From Alicyclobacillus tolerans (GTDB lineage Bacteria; Bacillota; Bacilli; Alicyclobacillales; Alicyclobacillaceae), in contig NZ_JXBW01000019.1 of assembly GCF_001447355.1 (NCBI RefSeq), forward strand, positions 1 to 62,242: a stretch of 62,242 nt of DNA, read 5' to 3'. Position numbers and translations under genes: made by a program. Under the pieces are notes generated by a model. That model was given only the letters and a program-made list of their open reading frames with translations. It had not been told where the DNA came from and ran no database searches. Positions 45,764 to 55,120 of this stretch are shown one piece after another. Position 1 is the stretch's first letter; each line of letters opens with the position of its first letter.

Positions 45764-47190
45764 GCACAACACATGGCTCGACGAACGTGCACGATCGCGC
45801 ACAGCACGCTTTGACAGACGACTTTCTGCGGCAAGCCGTCCACTTCACGACGGATCGTCTGCGCAACAAAAAACAAGCCGTTACTGGAGAATTCGGAAAT
45901 TGGGAGGCATGGCGCGAGCGTGGACAACAAATCCGTCAGCACACCATTGCCAACCTTGACTATTACTTGGATCAGTTTACGCGCAACCTGGAGGCACACG
46001 GTGCACACGTACATTTCGCTGCAACTGCTGATGAGGCGATCCACGCGGTGCGAGAGATTGCAACGGCCCAAAACGCCAAACGTGTCGTCAAATCCAAGTC
46101 GATGGTCACAGAAGAAATTCACCTAAACCACCATCTTGAGGAGATGGGGATGCATGTCGTCGAGACTGATCTCGGCGAATACATTATACAACTCGCCGGC
46201 GAGACGCCGTCGCACATCATCATTCCGGCCATCCACAAAAATCGCGAACAAATTCGCGACCTGTTTGAAGCCGCCGGTGGCGAACGACTTACTACGGAAA
46301 CGCGGGATCTGGCGGCATTCGCGCGGAGGACGCTCCGCCAAGCGTATCTAGCCGCCGATATCGGAATCACAGGATGCAATTTCGGCATTGCGGAGACCGG
46401 CTCTATCGCGCTATTCACCAATGAAGGCAATGCCGATCTCGTCATGAACATGCCCAAAACACATATCGTTTTCATGGGTATGGAACGCATCCTGCCCACC
46501 ATGGCAGATCTCGAGGTTTTCGCACACCTTCTGCCCAAAAGCGCGACCGGACAGAATGTGATCACGTACATGTCCGTCATCACGGGCCCCCGGCGCCAAC
46601 ACGAGACAGACGGCGCACGCGACATGCATGTCATCATTCTCGACAACGGACGCTCTCGCCAACTCGGCGATCCCGATTTTCAAGCGGTGCTTCATTGCAT
46701 TCGATGCGGCGCATGCCTGAACGTGTGTCCCGTGTATCGCCAAATTGGCGGCCATGCGTACGGATCGGTCTACCCTGGTCCCATTGGCGCTGTTCTTTCC
46801 CCCCTCTTAAACAATGGTGATCAGTATCAAGATTTGCCCTACGCCTCAAGTCTGTGCGGGGCTTGTTATGAAGCATGCCCTGTCAAGATTCCACTCCATG
46901 ACATGCTCGTACGCGAGCGCCAGCGATTTGTCGCATCGGGCCGCGTCAAACCTACGGAGAAGGCAGCGTTCCAGGCATTTCGGCAACTGTTTGGCAAAGC
47001 TGGACGCTACCAGACGACGATCCGGATCGCACGCAGACTACAATTCCCGATTGCCCAAGATGGATATATTCGCGCTAAAATTGGTCCACTTGCCGGATGG
47101 ACGATGAGCCGTGACTTCCCTGTCCTGCCAAAACGAACATTCCGCGAGCTTTGGCCTGAGCTTACAAGAAAGGGGAATGGGCGTGGATAA
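45760..47190 (+). CDS. lutB: iron-sulfur protein LutB
   Basis: 476 residues. ATG 45760 overlaps lutA by 4 bases. DUF162/LUD domain (residues ~60-300), then two 4Fe-4S ferredoxin motifs CIRCGACLNVCPVYR and CGACYEACPVKIPLHD that pass electrons, then a C-terminal DUF3390-like region. Partner of LutA and LutC in lactate oxidation. Confidence 0.95.
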   Translation: MSTTHGSTNVHDRAQHALTDDFLRQAVHFTTDRLRNKKQAVTGEFGNWEAWRERGQQIRQHTIANLDYYLDQFTRNLEAHGAHVHFAATADEAIHAVREIATAQNAKRVVKSKSMVTEEIHLNHHLEEMGMHVVETDLGEYIIQLAGETPSHIIIPAIHKNREQIRDLFEAAGGERLTTETRDLAAFARRTLRQAYLAADIGITGCNFGIAETGSIALFTNEGNADLVMNMPKTHIVFMGMERILPTMADLEVFAHLLPKSATGQNVITYMSVITGPRRQHETDGARDMHVIILDNGRSRQLGDPDFQAVLHCIRCGACLNVCPVYRQIGGHAYGSVYPGPIGAVLSPLLNNGDQYQDLPYASSLCGACYEACPVKIPLHDMLVRERQRFVASGRVKPTEKAAFQAFRQLFGKAGRYQTTIRIARRLQFPIAQDGYIRAKIGPLAGWTMSRDFPVLPKRTFRELWPELTRKGNGRG

Positions 47191-47860
47191 AGCAACATTT
47201 CTCGAGCGAATTGCAAAGCCCCTCGGGCGCATGCCTGGCGATCCCCCCTCACCTCGAACCGTGGTTGGCGTGCCCTCGTTTTGGGCGGATCGGCCGTCTA
47301 CGCCGGCCTTGCGCACTGCCTCGTTTACCGAACGGTTCACAGGGTTGGCTGGCGAGATCGTGCAGTACGCGAGCGTTGAAGAACTTCGCATCGGCTTTGA
47401 TCATGTGCTAAAGGACATTGGCGCCGCCAAAATTGGCGCATGGGGCAAGCAGGCGCCTTGGTCTGTAGACGTGGAGGATGTGCTTGAGCGTTGGCAGGCA
47501 TTGCGTTGGCATGCGCAAACGGAAAGGCGCGCGTTTGACGATATCGAGGTCGGCGTTACCAGTTGCGCCTGCGCCATCGCCGACACGGGGACCATTGTGA
47601 TTGCCAGCGGGCCGGAAGCAGGCCGCACAGTCCACCAGGTTCCACTTATCCATATCGTCATCCTCCGCACGTCACAACTGGTACAAAGTCTCGGCGAAGC
47701 CTTGAGGGGACTTGCGCAAGCGTATGAACGCGGCGAGATAGCCGCGTCAAATCACTTTATCAGCGGTGCCAGCAGGTCGTCCGACATCGAAAACGACCAG
47801 ACGATTGGCGTTCACGGACCGGCACGCGTGATCGCACTGATGTTGCAAGATATGACATGA
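47183..47860 (+). CDS. lutC: lactate utilization protein LutC (LUD domain)
   Basis: 225 residues from GTG 47183 with AAAGGGG 7 bases upstream; ATG 47177 has too short a spacing. It overlaps lutB by 8 bases. LUD domain with GVTSCACAIADTGTIVIAS and ASNHFISGASRSSDIE. Third component of the lactate oxidation complex. Slightly shorter than B. subtilis LutC. Confidence 0.93.
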   Translation: MDKATFLERIAKPLGRMPGDPPSPRTVVGVPSFWADRPSTPALRTASFTERFTGLAGEIVQYASVEELRIGFDHVLKDIGAAKIGAWGKQAPWSVDVEDVLERWQALRWHAQTERRAFDDIEVGVTSCACAIADTGTIVIASGPEAGRTVHQVPLIHIVILRTSQLVQSLGEALRGLAQAYERGEIAASNHFISGASRSSDIENDQTIGVHGPARVIALMLQDMT

Positions 47861-47869
47861 TGACGGGGT

Positions 47870-47899
47870 AGAGGCGACTGGCAGTCGCCAGCCGCCTCT
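47870..47899 (+). terminator. terminator of the lut operon
   Basis: Near-perfect hairpin AGAGGCGaCTGGC / GCCAGcCGCCTCT with a 4-nt loop, 10 bases after lutC. No long T-run. Confidence 0.65.
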
Positions 47900-47967
47900 G
47901 TACGACGACATGATGTGTCACGAAATACAGTCCCATGCGTGTAGCGTCGACGGCAAGCTCCCAAGGT

Positions 47968-48771
47968 TTACTTCACCGTGACATGAACTTGCCAACTGGC
48001 CAATCCGTCTCCCACCGCAATGGTATAGACCCCTGACTTCGCAAAGGTTGTCGTAAAGGAGAACAACCCTTCCGAATTAGTGAAGATGGTTTTCTGATTT
48101 TGATTGGGGAATCCAAGCACGCTCAGTTCGGCATGCGGAGCGCCGACCCCTCCTACCAGAACCAACTTGCCAGAGAAGGTTACCGTTTCCCCAACATTCA
48201 CCGTGGTGGGTGCCGCAATCAATTCAATGCGGTTCACATCCTGCGGCGCCGCAATCACCCATGTTGCTCCACGCCAAGAAACCCCCATCAGCAAGCGCTG
48301 TTGCAAAAATAGGTCAAGATAATAGATAGGCACGTATGTGGTTGGTTTGCCCGTTTCCGGGTCGTTTGCAACGAGTTTCGGAGCACGTAAGAAGCCATCC
48401 TGATCGCTTCCAATGGCAAACTGCATCTGGCCTTCAGGGGGCGTTCCAGGTTGCGGTGCCCCGCTTACATCGACATGCCACCCGGAAGGTATCGAAGTTA
48501 CATCCAAGGTGTTGCCGTTCCATGTCGTTTGCACGCCGTCCAACTGTAGATCTTTTTGCAGATAGTAAATCGGGTACCAGCTCGTTGTTTTGCCTGTCCA
48601 CGGGTCATTTGCAACGATGTGCTGTACCGAAATAGATTCCTTACCCGATACTTGAACGTTTGTAGCAGCATATTCGACTTGTGTAGAAGCGTCGGCAACC
48701 TCGGGTTCCAACGCCTGCAGGGAAACTGTCGTTAGGGTGATAAGTCCCATTAAACCTAACTTGTACTTCAA
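47968..48771 (-). CDS. secreted protein with two stalk-type repeats and Ig-like C-terminus
   Basis: 267 residues; TTG 48771 with GGAGAGG 10 bases upstream; ATG 48750 is an alternative. N-terminal signal peptide. Two repeats of about 75 residues: first HIVANDPWTGKTTSWYPIYY, second LVANDPETGKPTTYVPIYY, each followed by a hydrophobic LFLQ-type segment and a W-containing end. The C-terminal ~70 residues form an Ig/regulatory-like beta domain (VNVGETVTFSGKLVL). Similar repeats are frequent in Alicyclobacillus exported proteins. Probably a wall or matrix protein. Confidence 0.7.
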   Translation of the reverse strand: MKYKLGLMGLITLTTVSLQALEPEVADASTQVEYAATNVQVSGKESISVQHIVANDPWTGKTTSWYPIYYLQKDLQLDGVQTTWNGNTLDVTSIPSGWHVDVSGAPQPGTPPEGQMQFAIGSDQDGFLRAPKLVANDPETGKPTTYVPIYYLDLFLQQRLLMGVSWRGATWVIAAPQDVNRIELIAAPTTVNVGETVTFSGKLVLVGGVGAPHAELSVLGFPNQNQKTIFTNSEGLFSFTTTFAKSGVYTIAVGDGLASWQVHVTVK

Positions 48772-48983
48772 CCCAGTTCATCCTCTCCAAGCAAGTTGTC
48801 GATTCTCGATGTTCAACATGAAAGACGAAGCTAGACCATATCGCGTGACGCATTTGTTGTATGTAAGTTTTTTCAAACTCGATTTGTAGTGGATTCGGAT
48901 TAACCGCGAGGAATGAAGGGCGCAACACAATGCAGAGGGACGAAAACGCGGCGAGGGTTACTGGATACCGCAATTTCATTTGG

Positions 48984-49021
48984 CAACAAAACGCGGTATC
49001 ACCGAAGGCCGCGTTTTGTTG
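48984..49021 (-). terminator. strong hairpin downstream of the rhamnose operon
   Basis: Perfect 13-bp stem CAACAAAACGCGG / CCGCGTTTTGTTG with a 12-nt loop. It lies in the 354-bp gap (48772-49125) between deoR-type gene and the secreted protein. A second hairpin CCCGTGC / GCACGGG sits at 49062-49080. No other gene is visible in that gap. Confidence 0.6.
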
Positions 49022-49125
49022 CACGGTTACACGATAGGGCATTTGCGATACGTAGTCTTCACCCGTGCGGGATGCACGGGGTTACCAAGTATTTTACGGT
49101 CTTTTTGCAAGTATCAAGTATGCGT

Positions 49126-49890
49126 TCAATGAGCGCGCAAGACCCGTAAGCCAAGCTGTTCGAATGCCGCGAGATCCGCCTCGTCCGTTTCACTGTCCGT
49201 GATCAACATGTCAATTTCGCGTGCATCTGCGACATGCGTGAAATCTTGAACCTGAATTTTACTGTGATCCGCCAACACGATGACGGTGTCGGCAATGTCA
49301 ATCATTTTACGTTTGACTAACGCTTGCAACGCGTTTGACTCGGTGAAACCGTGCAGCGTATGAATACCTTTACATGAGAGGAAAGCTTTGTTGACGTGAA
49401 ACTTCGACAACGAATCTTCCGCCATGGGTCCGACGTAAGACAACGAGCTGGATCGCAAAATGCCACCAGTGGAGATTACCTCGATTTTTTCCTTCCCTGA
49501 CAACTCGAGAGCCACCTTAAGCGAATTGGTTAGGACTGTCAAAGGTATATCTGGCAATACATTTGCGAGATGCAGGGCCGTCGTGCTCGCATCAAGGATA
49601 ATCCGATCACCGATACCGATAAACTGCAAAGCCGTCTTTGCAATCACTTCTTTTTCAGGTACGTGTTCAGATTCGCGAATCAGGTATGAAATCTCGTTTG
49701 TCGTATCCTCATCGACACGCACTGCACCGCCATGACTTCGCCGAAGTTTACCTTCCTCTTCGAGCATGTGCAGGTCCCGTCGAACGGTTTCTTCCGTGAC
49801 ATCAAATAATTGACTCAATTCTTTGACACGAATACTCCCGCGTGCATGAAGATGCTGCAAAATTGCACGGTGGCGTTCCGCAGGCAACAT
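49126..49890 (-). CDS. DeoR-family transcriptional regulator of rhamnose genes
   Basis: 254 residues from ATG 49890. Winged HTH at 1-55 (LPAERHRAILQHLHARGSIR, then VKELSQLFDVTEETVRRDL) and a C-terminal sugar-phosphate-sensing DeoRC domain (DASTTALHLANVLPD, LTVLTNSLKVALEL). Lies at the end of the rhamnose operon, so it probably represses it and responds to a rhamnulose phosphate or similar. Direct repeats upstream of the kinase gene may be its sites. Regulatory role is inferred from position. Confidence 0.88.
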   Translation of the reverse strand: MLPAERHRAILQHLHARGSIRVKELSQLFDVTEETVRRDLHMLEEEGKLRRSHGGAVRVDEDTTNEISYLIRESEHVPEKEVIAKTALQFIGIGDRIILDASTTALHLANVLPDIPLTVLTNSLKVALELSGKEKIEVISTGGILRSSSLSYVGPMAEDSLSKFHVNKAFLSCKGIHTLHGFTESNALQALVKRKMIDIADTVIVLADHSKIQVQDFTHVADAREIDMLITDSETDEADLAAFEQLGLRVLRAH

Positions 49891-49967
49891 ATTCTCACTT
49901 CCTCTTGTAAGCAAGGAGAGATCCAATCTCTCCTTGCAAACGCAAATCAACAGATATCCACATCATA

Positions 49968-50330
49968 TTAGCCTGGAAACCCCATTGTCGTAAACAAGGC
50001 TAAAGGAGCCTGAGACGTATCCATGCGCGAGTGCTGAACAATGATAGGTATTGAAGAACGAATTTCCAGAGCATAAGGTTTCCCTTTAGGAATGACTTCG
50101 CCATCCCGATTTTGTATTGTGTCTAATCGCACATGCACAGTCCTTTGTGCCGGACACGTAAAGTGAAAGCCTGAGAGAGGATCGCGATCCTCAAAGAACA
50201 CCGTAAAGTCTACGGCAGCATCATCTTCCGATGTATTAAGCGCGCAAAGCGCCTCATGGCTGACCAATTGGCCGCTACTGGTAGGTGGAAGATCCCCGTC
50301 TGCCACAAACCATGTGCATACGGCAGGCAT
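49968..50330 (-). CDS. ASRT-family (Anabaena sensory rhodopsin transducer-like) protein
   Basis: 120 residues. Family pattern: WFVADGDLPP..., LVSHEALCALNTSEDDAAV, FTCPAQRTVHVRLDTIQNRD, IPIIVQHSRMDTSQAPLAL. These match the small beta-sandwich protein that interacts with Anabaena sensory rhodopsin. In Bacillota the family is found next to sugar genes and has been proposed to bind carbohydrate. There is no rhodopsin here. It lies between the MFS permease and the DeoR gene, so it may sense or modify rhamnose metabolism. Confidence 0.82.
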   Translation of the reverse strand: MPAVCTWFVADGDLPPTSSGQLVSHEALCALNTSEDDAAVDFTVFFEDRDPLSGFHFTCPAQRTVHVRLDTIQNRDGEVIPKGKPYALEIRSSIPIIVQHSRMDTSQAPLALFTTMGFPG

Positions 50331-50350
50331 TTGATGTAAACCCTTTCTAT

Positions 50351-51697
50351 TCAGTCACCTGAATGAACGGAAGCACCCTGACTAATGGCGTGATGGGACC
50401 GACCAGCGCGCTCCAATTCTATCTCCTCTAACGATTTCCCCTCAGTGTGGGGCGCAAAAATCACGCCGATCAACCCACTGACAGCAAGCATGCAAGTTAG
50501 AACTAATGCTAACCTGTGAAACCCAGCTGCGGTCAGAATAGGTACAAAAAAGCTCCAAAGTCCTAATCCAATCCGTACCACGGCAAACATGAAACCTTGT
50601 GCAGTGCTGCGCATGCGGGTGGGGAAAAGTTCTCCTGACCACAACTGGAAAAATGGTTGTTGACCAAAGCCAAACGCCACACCGTACAAAATAATGTTGG
50701 CTAAAGCAATGGTCGTGTTTAAGTGAAAGAACACAAACAACAAGAACGCAATCACCTGTAAAACGGAAGAGATAGCAAATAGTCCGCGGCGGTTCACTCG
50801 ATCATTCAGCGGCATAAACACAATAATGGTGGCTAAGACCGTGAGAAGGAAGTTAAAACACTGCAATTCGACACTTGTGGCCTGTGTTTCCGAGCCAACC
50901 GTCCGCAGGATGAATGGAAGGAAAAAGCCGTTGGTGCCTGCAACAAGATTCCAAATCCCGTACATCAAGATACAAAAAACGAGAGCTCCCACATTGGCTC
51001 GCGATGCAAACAATTCCTGCATGCCGCTGCGCTTCCCTTGCACCAACTTGGAGTTTGACTGGCGTTCACGCTCTACGGCAGCCTTCCAGCGCTCCGACTC
51101 GACAACTCCTCGACGCATAGCCCATGTTACGATTGCAATCACTAACAGATGGACAAAGAGCAATCGTATGCCGAGCAAACCCAGTCTTGATAAAGCCAAG
51201 GCCAAGAGCAGTGTAATGACAGGTCCAAGGTTCCATAGCACTTGCGCAAATCCACTCATCTTACCCCGCGAATGCTTCGGAGCCAATTCTGCAATCAGTG
51301 TCCACGATGCCGGAACATCTGCGCCAACTGCGAGACCGACGAGAACATAGCCCACAAACAACATCCACATCTTAACGGCGAAAATAATCCACAAAATACC
51401 AAAGGCGTAAACCAGTAAGTCCCATGCATAAATCTTCTTACGACCATACACGTCACAAATACGTCCGCCAATCAAGGCTCCAACACCCGCCGAGATGGCA
51501 TTCGAACTAAACGCACCAAGCATACCAATCAACCCATTACTCATGTGAAAATGGGCAGCCCACAGGCTCAAACCGGAGCCACCGGCCACAATCGAGCCGG
51601 CATCGATGTAGTTTGCCATCGAAGCCACTGCAGTCCATTTCCACTGCTGACGAGTTGCAACTTCATCATGTTTTATGCGAGCGGATGCTTCCATCAT
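50351..51697 (-). CDS. MFS sugar transporter, probably L-rhamnose permease
   Basis: 448 residues from ATG 51697 (GGAGG 12 bases and AAGGGAG 4 bases upstream). Twelve membrane segments; motifs GGRICDVYGRKKIYAWDLL and ELFPTRMRSTAQGFMFA typical of the sugar-porter/metabolite-H+ symporter families. Placed between rhaI and the ASRT gene in the rhamnose operon, so rhamnose uptake by proton symport is the likely role. No ABC transporter is present. Confidence 0.85.
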   Translation of the reverse strand: MMEASARIKHDEVATRQQWKWTAVASMANYIDAGSIVAGGSGLSLWAAHFHMSNGLIGMLGAFSSNAISAGVGALIGGRICDVYGRKKIYAWDLLVYAFGILWIIFAVKMWMLFVGYVLVGLAVGADVPASWTLIAELAPKHSRGKMSGFAQVLWNLGPVITLLLALALSRLGLLGIRLLFVHLLVIAIVTWAMRRGVVESERWKAAVERERQSNSKLVQGKRSGMQELFASRANVGALVFCILMYGIWNLVAGTNGFFLPFILRTVGSETQATSVELQCFNFLLTVLATIIVFMPLNDRVNRRGLFAISSVLQVIAFLLFVFFHLNTTIALANIILYGVAFGFGQQPFFQLWSGELFPTRMRSTAQGFMFAVVRIGLGLWSFFVPILTAAGFHRLALVLTCMLAVSGLIGVIFAPHTEGKSLEEIELERAGRSHHAISQGASVHSGD

Positions 51698-51802
51698 TAA
51701 GCTCCCTTCCTCCTTTTGGTGCGCCAAGCTGCGCTAATTCCGTAAGCGCTTTCCCCACACGTGTTCTCATTCCAAGCAAAATGGCCCGTTGCCGCGGGTG
51801 GA

Positions 51803-53032
51803 TTACCACCCGCTTCCCCCGACTCCGCGCTCGCGAATCTTCTCGGCATAACCGCTCTCGAGATACGCACGCATCGGATCTATGGGCAAACCTCGTTCCT
51901 CACGCATCCTGTAAAGAAGCGGTGCGACATCAAATTCGAACGCAGTGCGCAGCGTGTTTTCAGCGCCTAGAACGTCGTTCTTCGCTTGCATTTCTTGCAA
52001 TTCGTCGTGTTGGATCAGCAGGGCCTTCGCATACTGTGTTTGAATGTTGCACAGAGAACGAATCATCGCAGGAATCTTCGGCTCGATCACGTGGCTCTGG
52101 TCGATCATGTACGCGATTTCATGAGCTGTTCGCGAAACCGTCGAATCCGTATCACGCGTTGCGTCGAGAATCTGATAGAAAATCAGGAACAGCTCATATG
52201 GATTCATCGCACCGACAATCAAGTCGTCGTCCGCATACTTACGACTGTTAAAATGAAACCCGCCCAACTTCCCTTCATCCAACAAATAGGCGACAATGTG
52301 CTCAACATTGGTACCCGGCGCGTGGTGTCCTGTGTCAACCAAAACTTGTGCCTGTTCACCCAGCTTGTTTGCAGCTTGGAAAGCCATACCCCAATCTGCG
52401 AGATCGGTATGATAAAAACCGGGTTCAAAAAACTTGTATTCGATAAGCATGCGCATCCCTGGGTCAAGCCGGGCGTACACTTCCGCAAGGGCCTCTTGTA
52501 ACCACCGTTTGCGTCGACGAAGATGTCCTTGTCCCGGATAATTCGTGCCATCGGCAAACCACAAACTTAATACGTTGGAGCCGACCTCGCGCATAACATC
52601 AAGACATTCCAACATGTGAGCGACAGACTTTTTGCGAACGGCAGCATCTGCATTCGTCGCACTGCCGAGCATATATTCGTCATCTTGGAAGAAGTTCGGA
52701 TTGACGGCGCCAATGCACAAGCCGCGCTCTTCCGCATGATTGCGCAAGGCTTTATAATCTTCGACTTTGTCCCAAGGGATGTGAATGGCAACCGACGGAC
52801 ATGCGCCAGTCAGATGGTGAACGACGGCCGCATCGTCGATCTTTTCATATGGATTGCGCGGGACGCCCACTTTCTTAAACACCTTGAAGCGCGTCCCAGA
52901 GTTACCGTACCCCCACGACGGCGTCTCCACGGCGAGAGCGGACAACCGCCGTACGGCGGCGTCCACGTCAATTCCTCGATCGCGCTGTTGCATCTCAAAG
53001 AGTGTATAAGCCTGGTCACTCCATGCCTTCAT
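51803..53032 (-). CDS. rhaI: L-rhamnose isomerase (RhaI type)
   Basis: 409 residues. Converts L-rhamnose to L-rhamnulose. TIM-barrel xylose-isomerase-like protein: AVNPNFFQDDEYMLGSATNAD, LSLWFADGTNYPGQGHLRRR, and metal ligands in EYKFFEPGFYHTD, VDTGHHAPGTN and FHFNSRKYADDDL. Resembles the Pseudomonas stutzeri/Bacillus RhaI rather than E. coli RhaA. GGGGGAG lies 5 bases upstream of ATG 53032. Follows the aldolase gene by 20 bases. Confidence 0.92.
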   Translation of the reverse strand: MKAWSDQAYTLFEMQQRDRGIDVDAAVRRLSALAVETPSWGYGNSGTRFKVFKKVGVPRNPYEKIDDAAVVHHLTGACPSVAIHIPWDKVEDYKALRNHAEERGLCIGAVNPNFFQDDEYMLGSATNADAAVRKKSVAHMLECLDVMREVGSNVLSLWFADGTNYPGQGHLRRRKRWLQEALAEVYARLDPGMRMLIEYKFFEPGFYHTDLADWGMAFQAANKLGEQAQVLVDTGHHAPGTNVEHIVAYLLDEGKLGGFHFNSRKYADDDLIVGAMNPYELFLIFYQILDATRDTDSTVSRTAHEIAYMIDQSHVIEPKIPAMIRSLCNIQTQYAKALLIQHDELQEMQAKNDVLGAENTLRTAFEFDVAPLLYRMREERGLPIDPMRAYLESGYAEKIRERGVGGSGW

Positions 53033-53052
53033 TCAAACTCCCCCTTGCCGCA

Positions 53053-55098
53053 TCAACGCGGGAATGCCGCAGCCACACCGCCGTCGATGGTCAACATACA
53101 GCCAGTGGTCTTGGCGGATCGGTTGGAAGCAAAGAACAAAATTCCTTCTGCAATATCATCGGTCGTGATGTTCACGTGGAGAATGGTGCGTTGACGGTAA
53201 TGCTCTTCCAATTCTTCCGGAGCGATGCCGTACGCGCGAGCCCGTTCTTCGCGCCAAGCTGAGTTCCAAATATTCGATCCTTGCAGTACTGCGTCCGGCA
53301 ACACCGTGTTCACTCGAATGCCGTGCACGCCGCCCTCTACCGCGAGGCAACGCGCCAAATGATTTTCCATCGCCTTCGCCGCGCTGTACGCCGCCGCATC
53401 CTTGCCTGCATAGATAGCGTTTTTGGATGTCACAAACACAATGGATCCGCCGCGCCCCTGTTCGACCATACAGCGAAATGCCTCGCGCGACGTCAGGAAG
53501 TAGCCTGTTCCAAGCACGCTGACATTGCGGTTCCAATCCTCTATTGTCGTTTCCACAATAGGCGACGAGCTAGCCAGACCGGCGTTCGAAACGAAGACGT
53601 CGATCCCGCCGTAAGCCAACACCGCTTCTCTGAACGAGCGAAGAACCGCCGCCTCGTCCGTGACATCAAGCGGTACACCAACGGCAGTACCTTCGCCAAA
53701 TTGCGCATTTAGTTCCCGAGCCAAGCGATCCGCCGCGTCGGCAGCGAGATCGGCCACAACGATGTGCGCACCCTCAGCTGCCATGCGCCGTGCAGATGCG
53801 CTGCCGATGCCACCAGCGCCACCGGTGATGTAGGCGACCTTGCGTGCAAGCTCTTTCTCCGGAGGCGCAAGGGTCAACTTGTACAGCTCCAACGGCCAAT
53901 ATTCAACATCGAACGATTCTTTTTCATCGAGGGACACAAAGTTGCCTAGCGCGGTCGCACCGCGCATGACCGCGATGGCACGACGATATAAATCCACCGC
54001 CACGTTTGCCATTTTCTTGTTCTTACCGGTTCCGATCACGCCCAGCCCAGGTACAAGGATGACCCGCGGAAATGGATCGTGCATAGGTACGTCAAAATCG
54101 ACATGGCGTTCATAATAGGCGCAATACTCATCGCGATAGGAAATCAGTCCCGCCCGCAACTTTTCCTTTAAGCCATCCGTACCGTCGACATTGGGATTCC
54201 AATCGACAAAGAGCGGCTTGCGTTTCGTATGAACAAGGTGATCCGGACACGCGGCACCGATCTGTGACAGCGTTGGCGCGTCGTGACTGCCCGCGAATGC
54301 CAGAAATTCGGGACTGTCGTCGAACGTGAGCACCGCGCCTTGCAACTCTGTGACAATTCCGCGTATAAAAGGTAGAACTTCTGCGGCAACGCCCCGTCTC
54401 TCCACTTCCGGCAAGGCCTCAATTCGCACATCGCCGAAGACGCGAGCGCGATCGACATGCTGTTCGATATACGCCGCCGCCTCTTGGATAATCCGCAGCG
54501 TGTTCTGATAACACTCGTCAGAAGTATTGCCCCATGTCAAAAGACCGTGTTTCTCCATCAAGACCAATTCGCAGTTGGGATGGTTCCGTACGGCCTCGCC
54601 AATCCGTTTCGACAGTGCAAACCCAGGGCGCATATAGGGAACCCAGACGGCGCGGTCGCCGAAGAGTTCCTGCGCAATCACACGACCATTGTCACTGCAA
54701 CAAATGGCAATAATGCTATCCGGATGCGTATGGTCGACGTGCGAAAACGGGAGGAACGCGTGCAACAGCGTCTCAATTGACGAGCGCGGATGTTTACTAT
54801 CCATCATGCAATGTGCCAAATAGTCGACCATTTCCTCATCGCTCATCGCGTCGCGCTCCATAAGCGGCAGGATCTCGTCAAGGCGCAACGCCGTAAAGTT
54901 TTTCTCCGTAGCTTCGGCGAGATCGGAACCGCTGCCTTTGACCCACATGACCTGCACTTCGCGTCCTAGGTGATCCCGCATCGTCGTTTTCGCAGATGTG
55001 TTGCCGCCCCCCCAATTGCATACGCTGCGGTCTGACGCTAAACGGCGAGATCGATCAACCAGTTTCTGCAAAACGGTAGAATCTTGTGTCGCGAGCAT
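53053..55098 (-). CDS. rhaEW: bifunctional rhamnulose-1-phosphate aldolase / lactaldehyde dehydrogenase
   Basis: 681 residues, a fusion. N-terminal class II aldolase (residues 1 to about 390: GGNTSAKTTM, HVDHTHPDSIIAIC and VLMEKHGLLTWG carry zinc ligands) cleaves rhamnulose 1-phosphate. C-terminal short-chain dehydrogenase (about 430-681: AYITGGAGGIGSASARR, catalytic YSAAKAMEN) oxidises or reduces the resulting lactaldehyde. Like Bacillus YuxG/RhaEW. AAAGGAGG lies 7 bases upstream of ATG 55098. Confidence 0.95.
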   Translation of the reverse strand: MLATQDSTVLQKLVDRSRRLASDRSVCNWGGGNTSAKTTMRDHLGREVQVMWVKGSGSDLAEATEKNFTALRLDEILPLMERDAMSDEEMVDYLAHCMMDSKHPRSSIETLLHAFLPFSHVDHTHPDSIIAICCSDNGRVIAQELFGDRAVWVPYMRPGFALSKRIGEAVRNHPNCELVLMEKHGLLTWGNTSDECYQNTLRIIQEAAAYIEQHVDRARVFGDVRIEALPEVERRGVAAEVLPFIRGIVTELQGAVLTFDDSPEFLAFAGSHDAPTLSQIGAACPDHLVHTKRKPLFVDWNPNVDGTDGLKEKLRAGLISYRDEYCAYYERHVDFDVPMHDPFPRVILVPGLGVIGTGKNKKMANVAVDLYRRAIAVMRGATALGNFVSLDEKESFDVEYWPLELYKLTLAPPEKELARKVAYITGGAGGIGSASARRMAAEGAHIVVADLAADAADRLARELNAQFGEGTAVGVPLDVTDEAAVLRSFREAVLAYGGIDVFVSNAGLASSSPIVETTIEDWNRNVSVLGTGYFLTSREAFRCMVEQGRGGSIVFVTSKNAIYAGKDAAAYSAAKAMENHLARCLAVEGGVHGIRVNTVLPDAVLQGSNIWNSAWREERARAYGIAPEELEEHYRQRTILHVNITTDDIAEGILFFASNRSAKTTGCMLTIDGGVAAAFPR

Positions 55099-55120
55099 GT
55101 TTCATCCTCCTTTGTATTGG

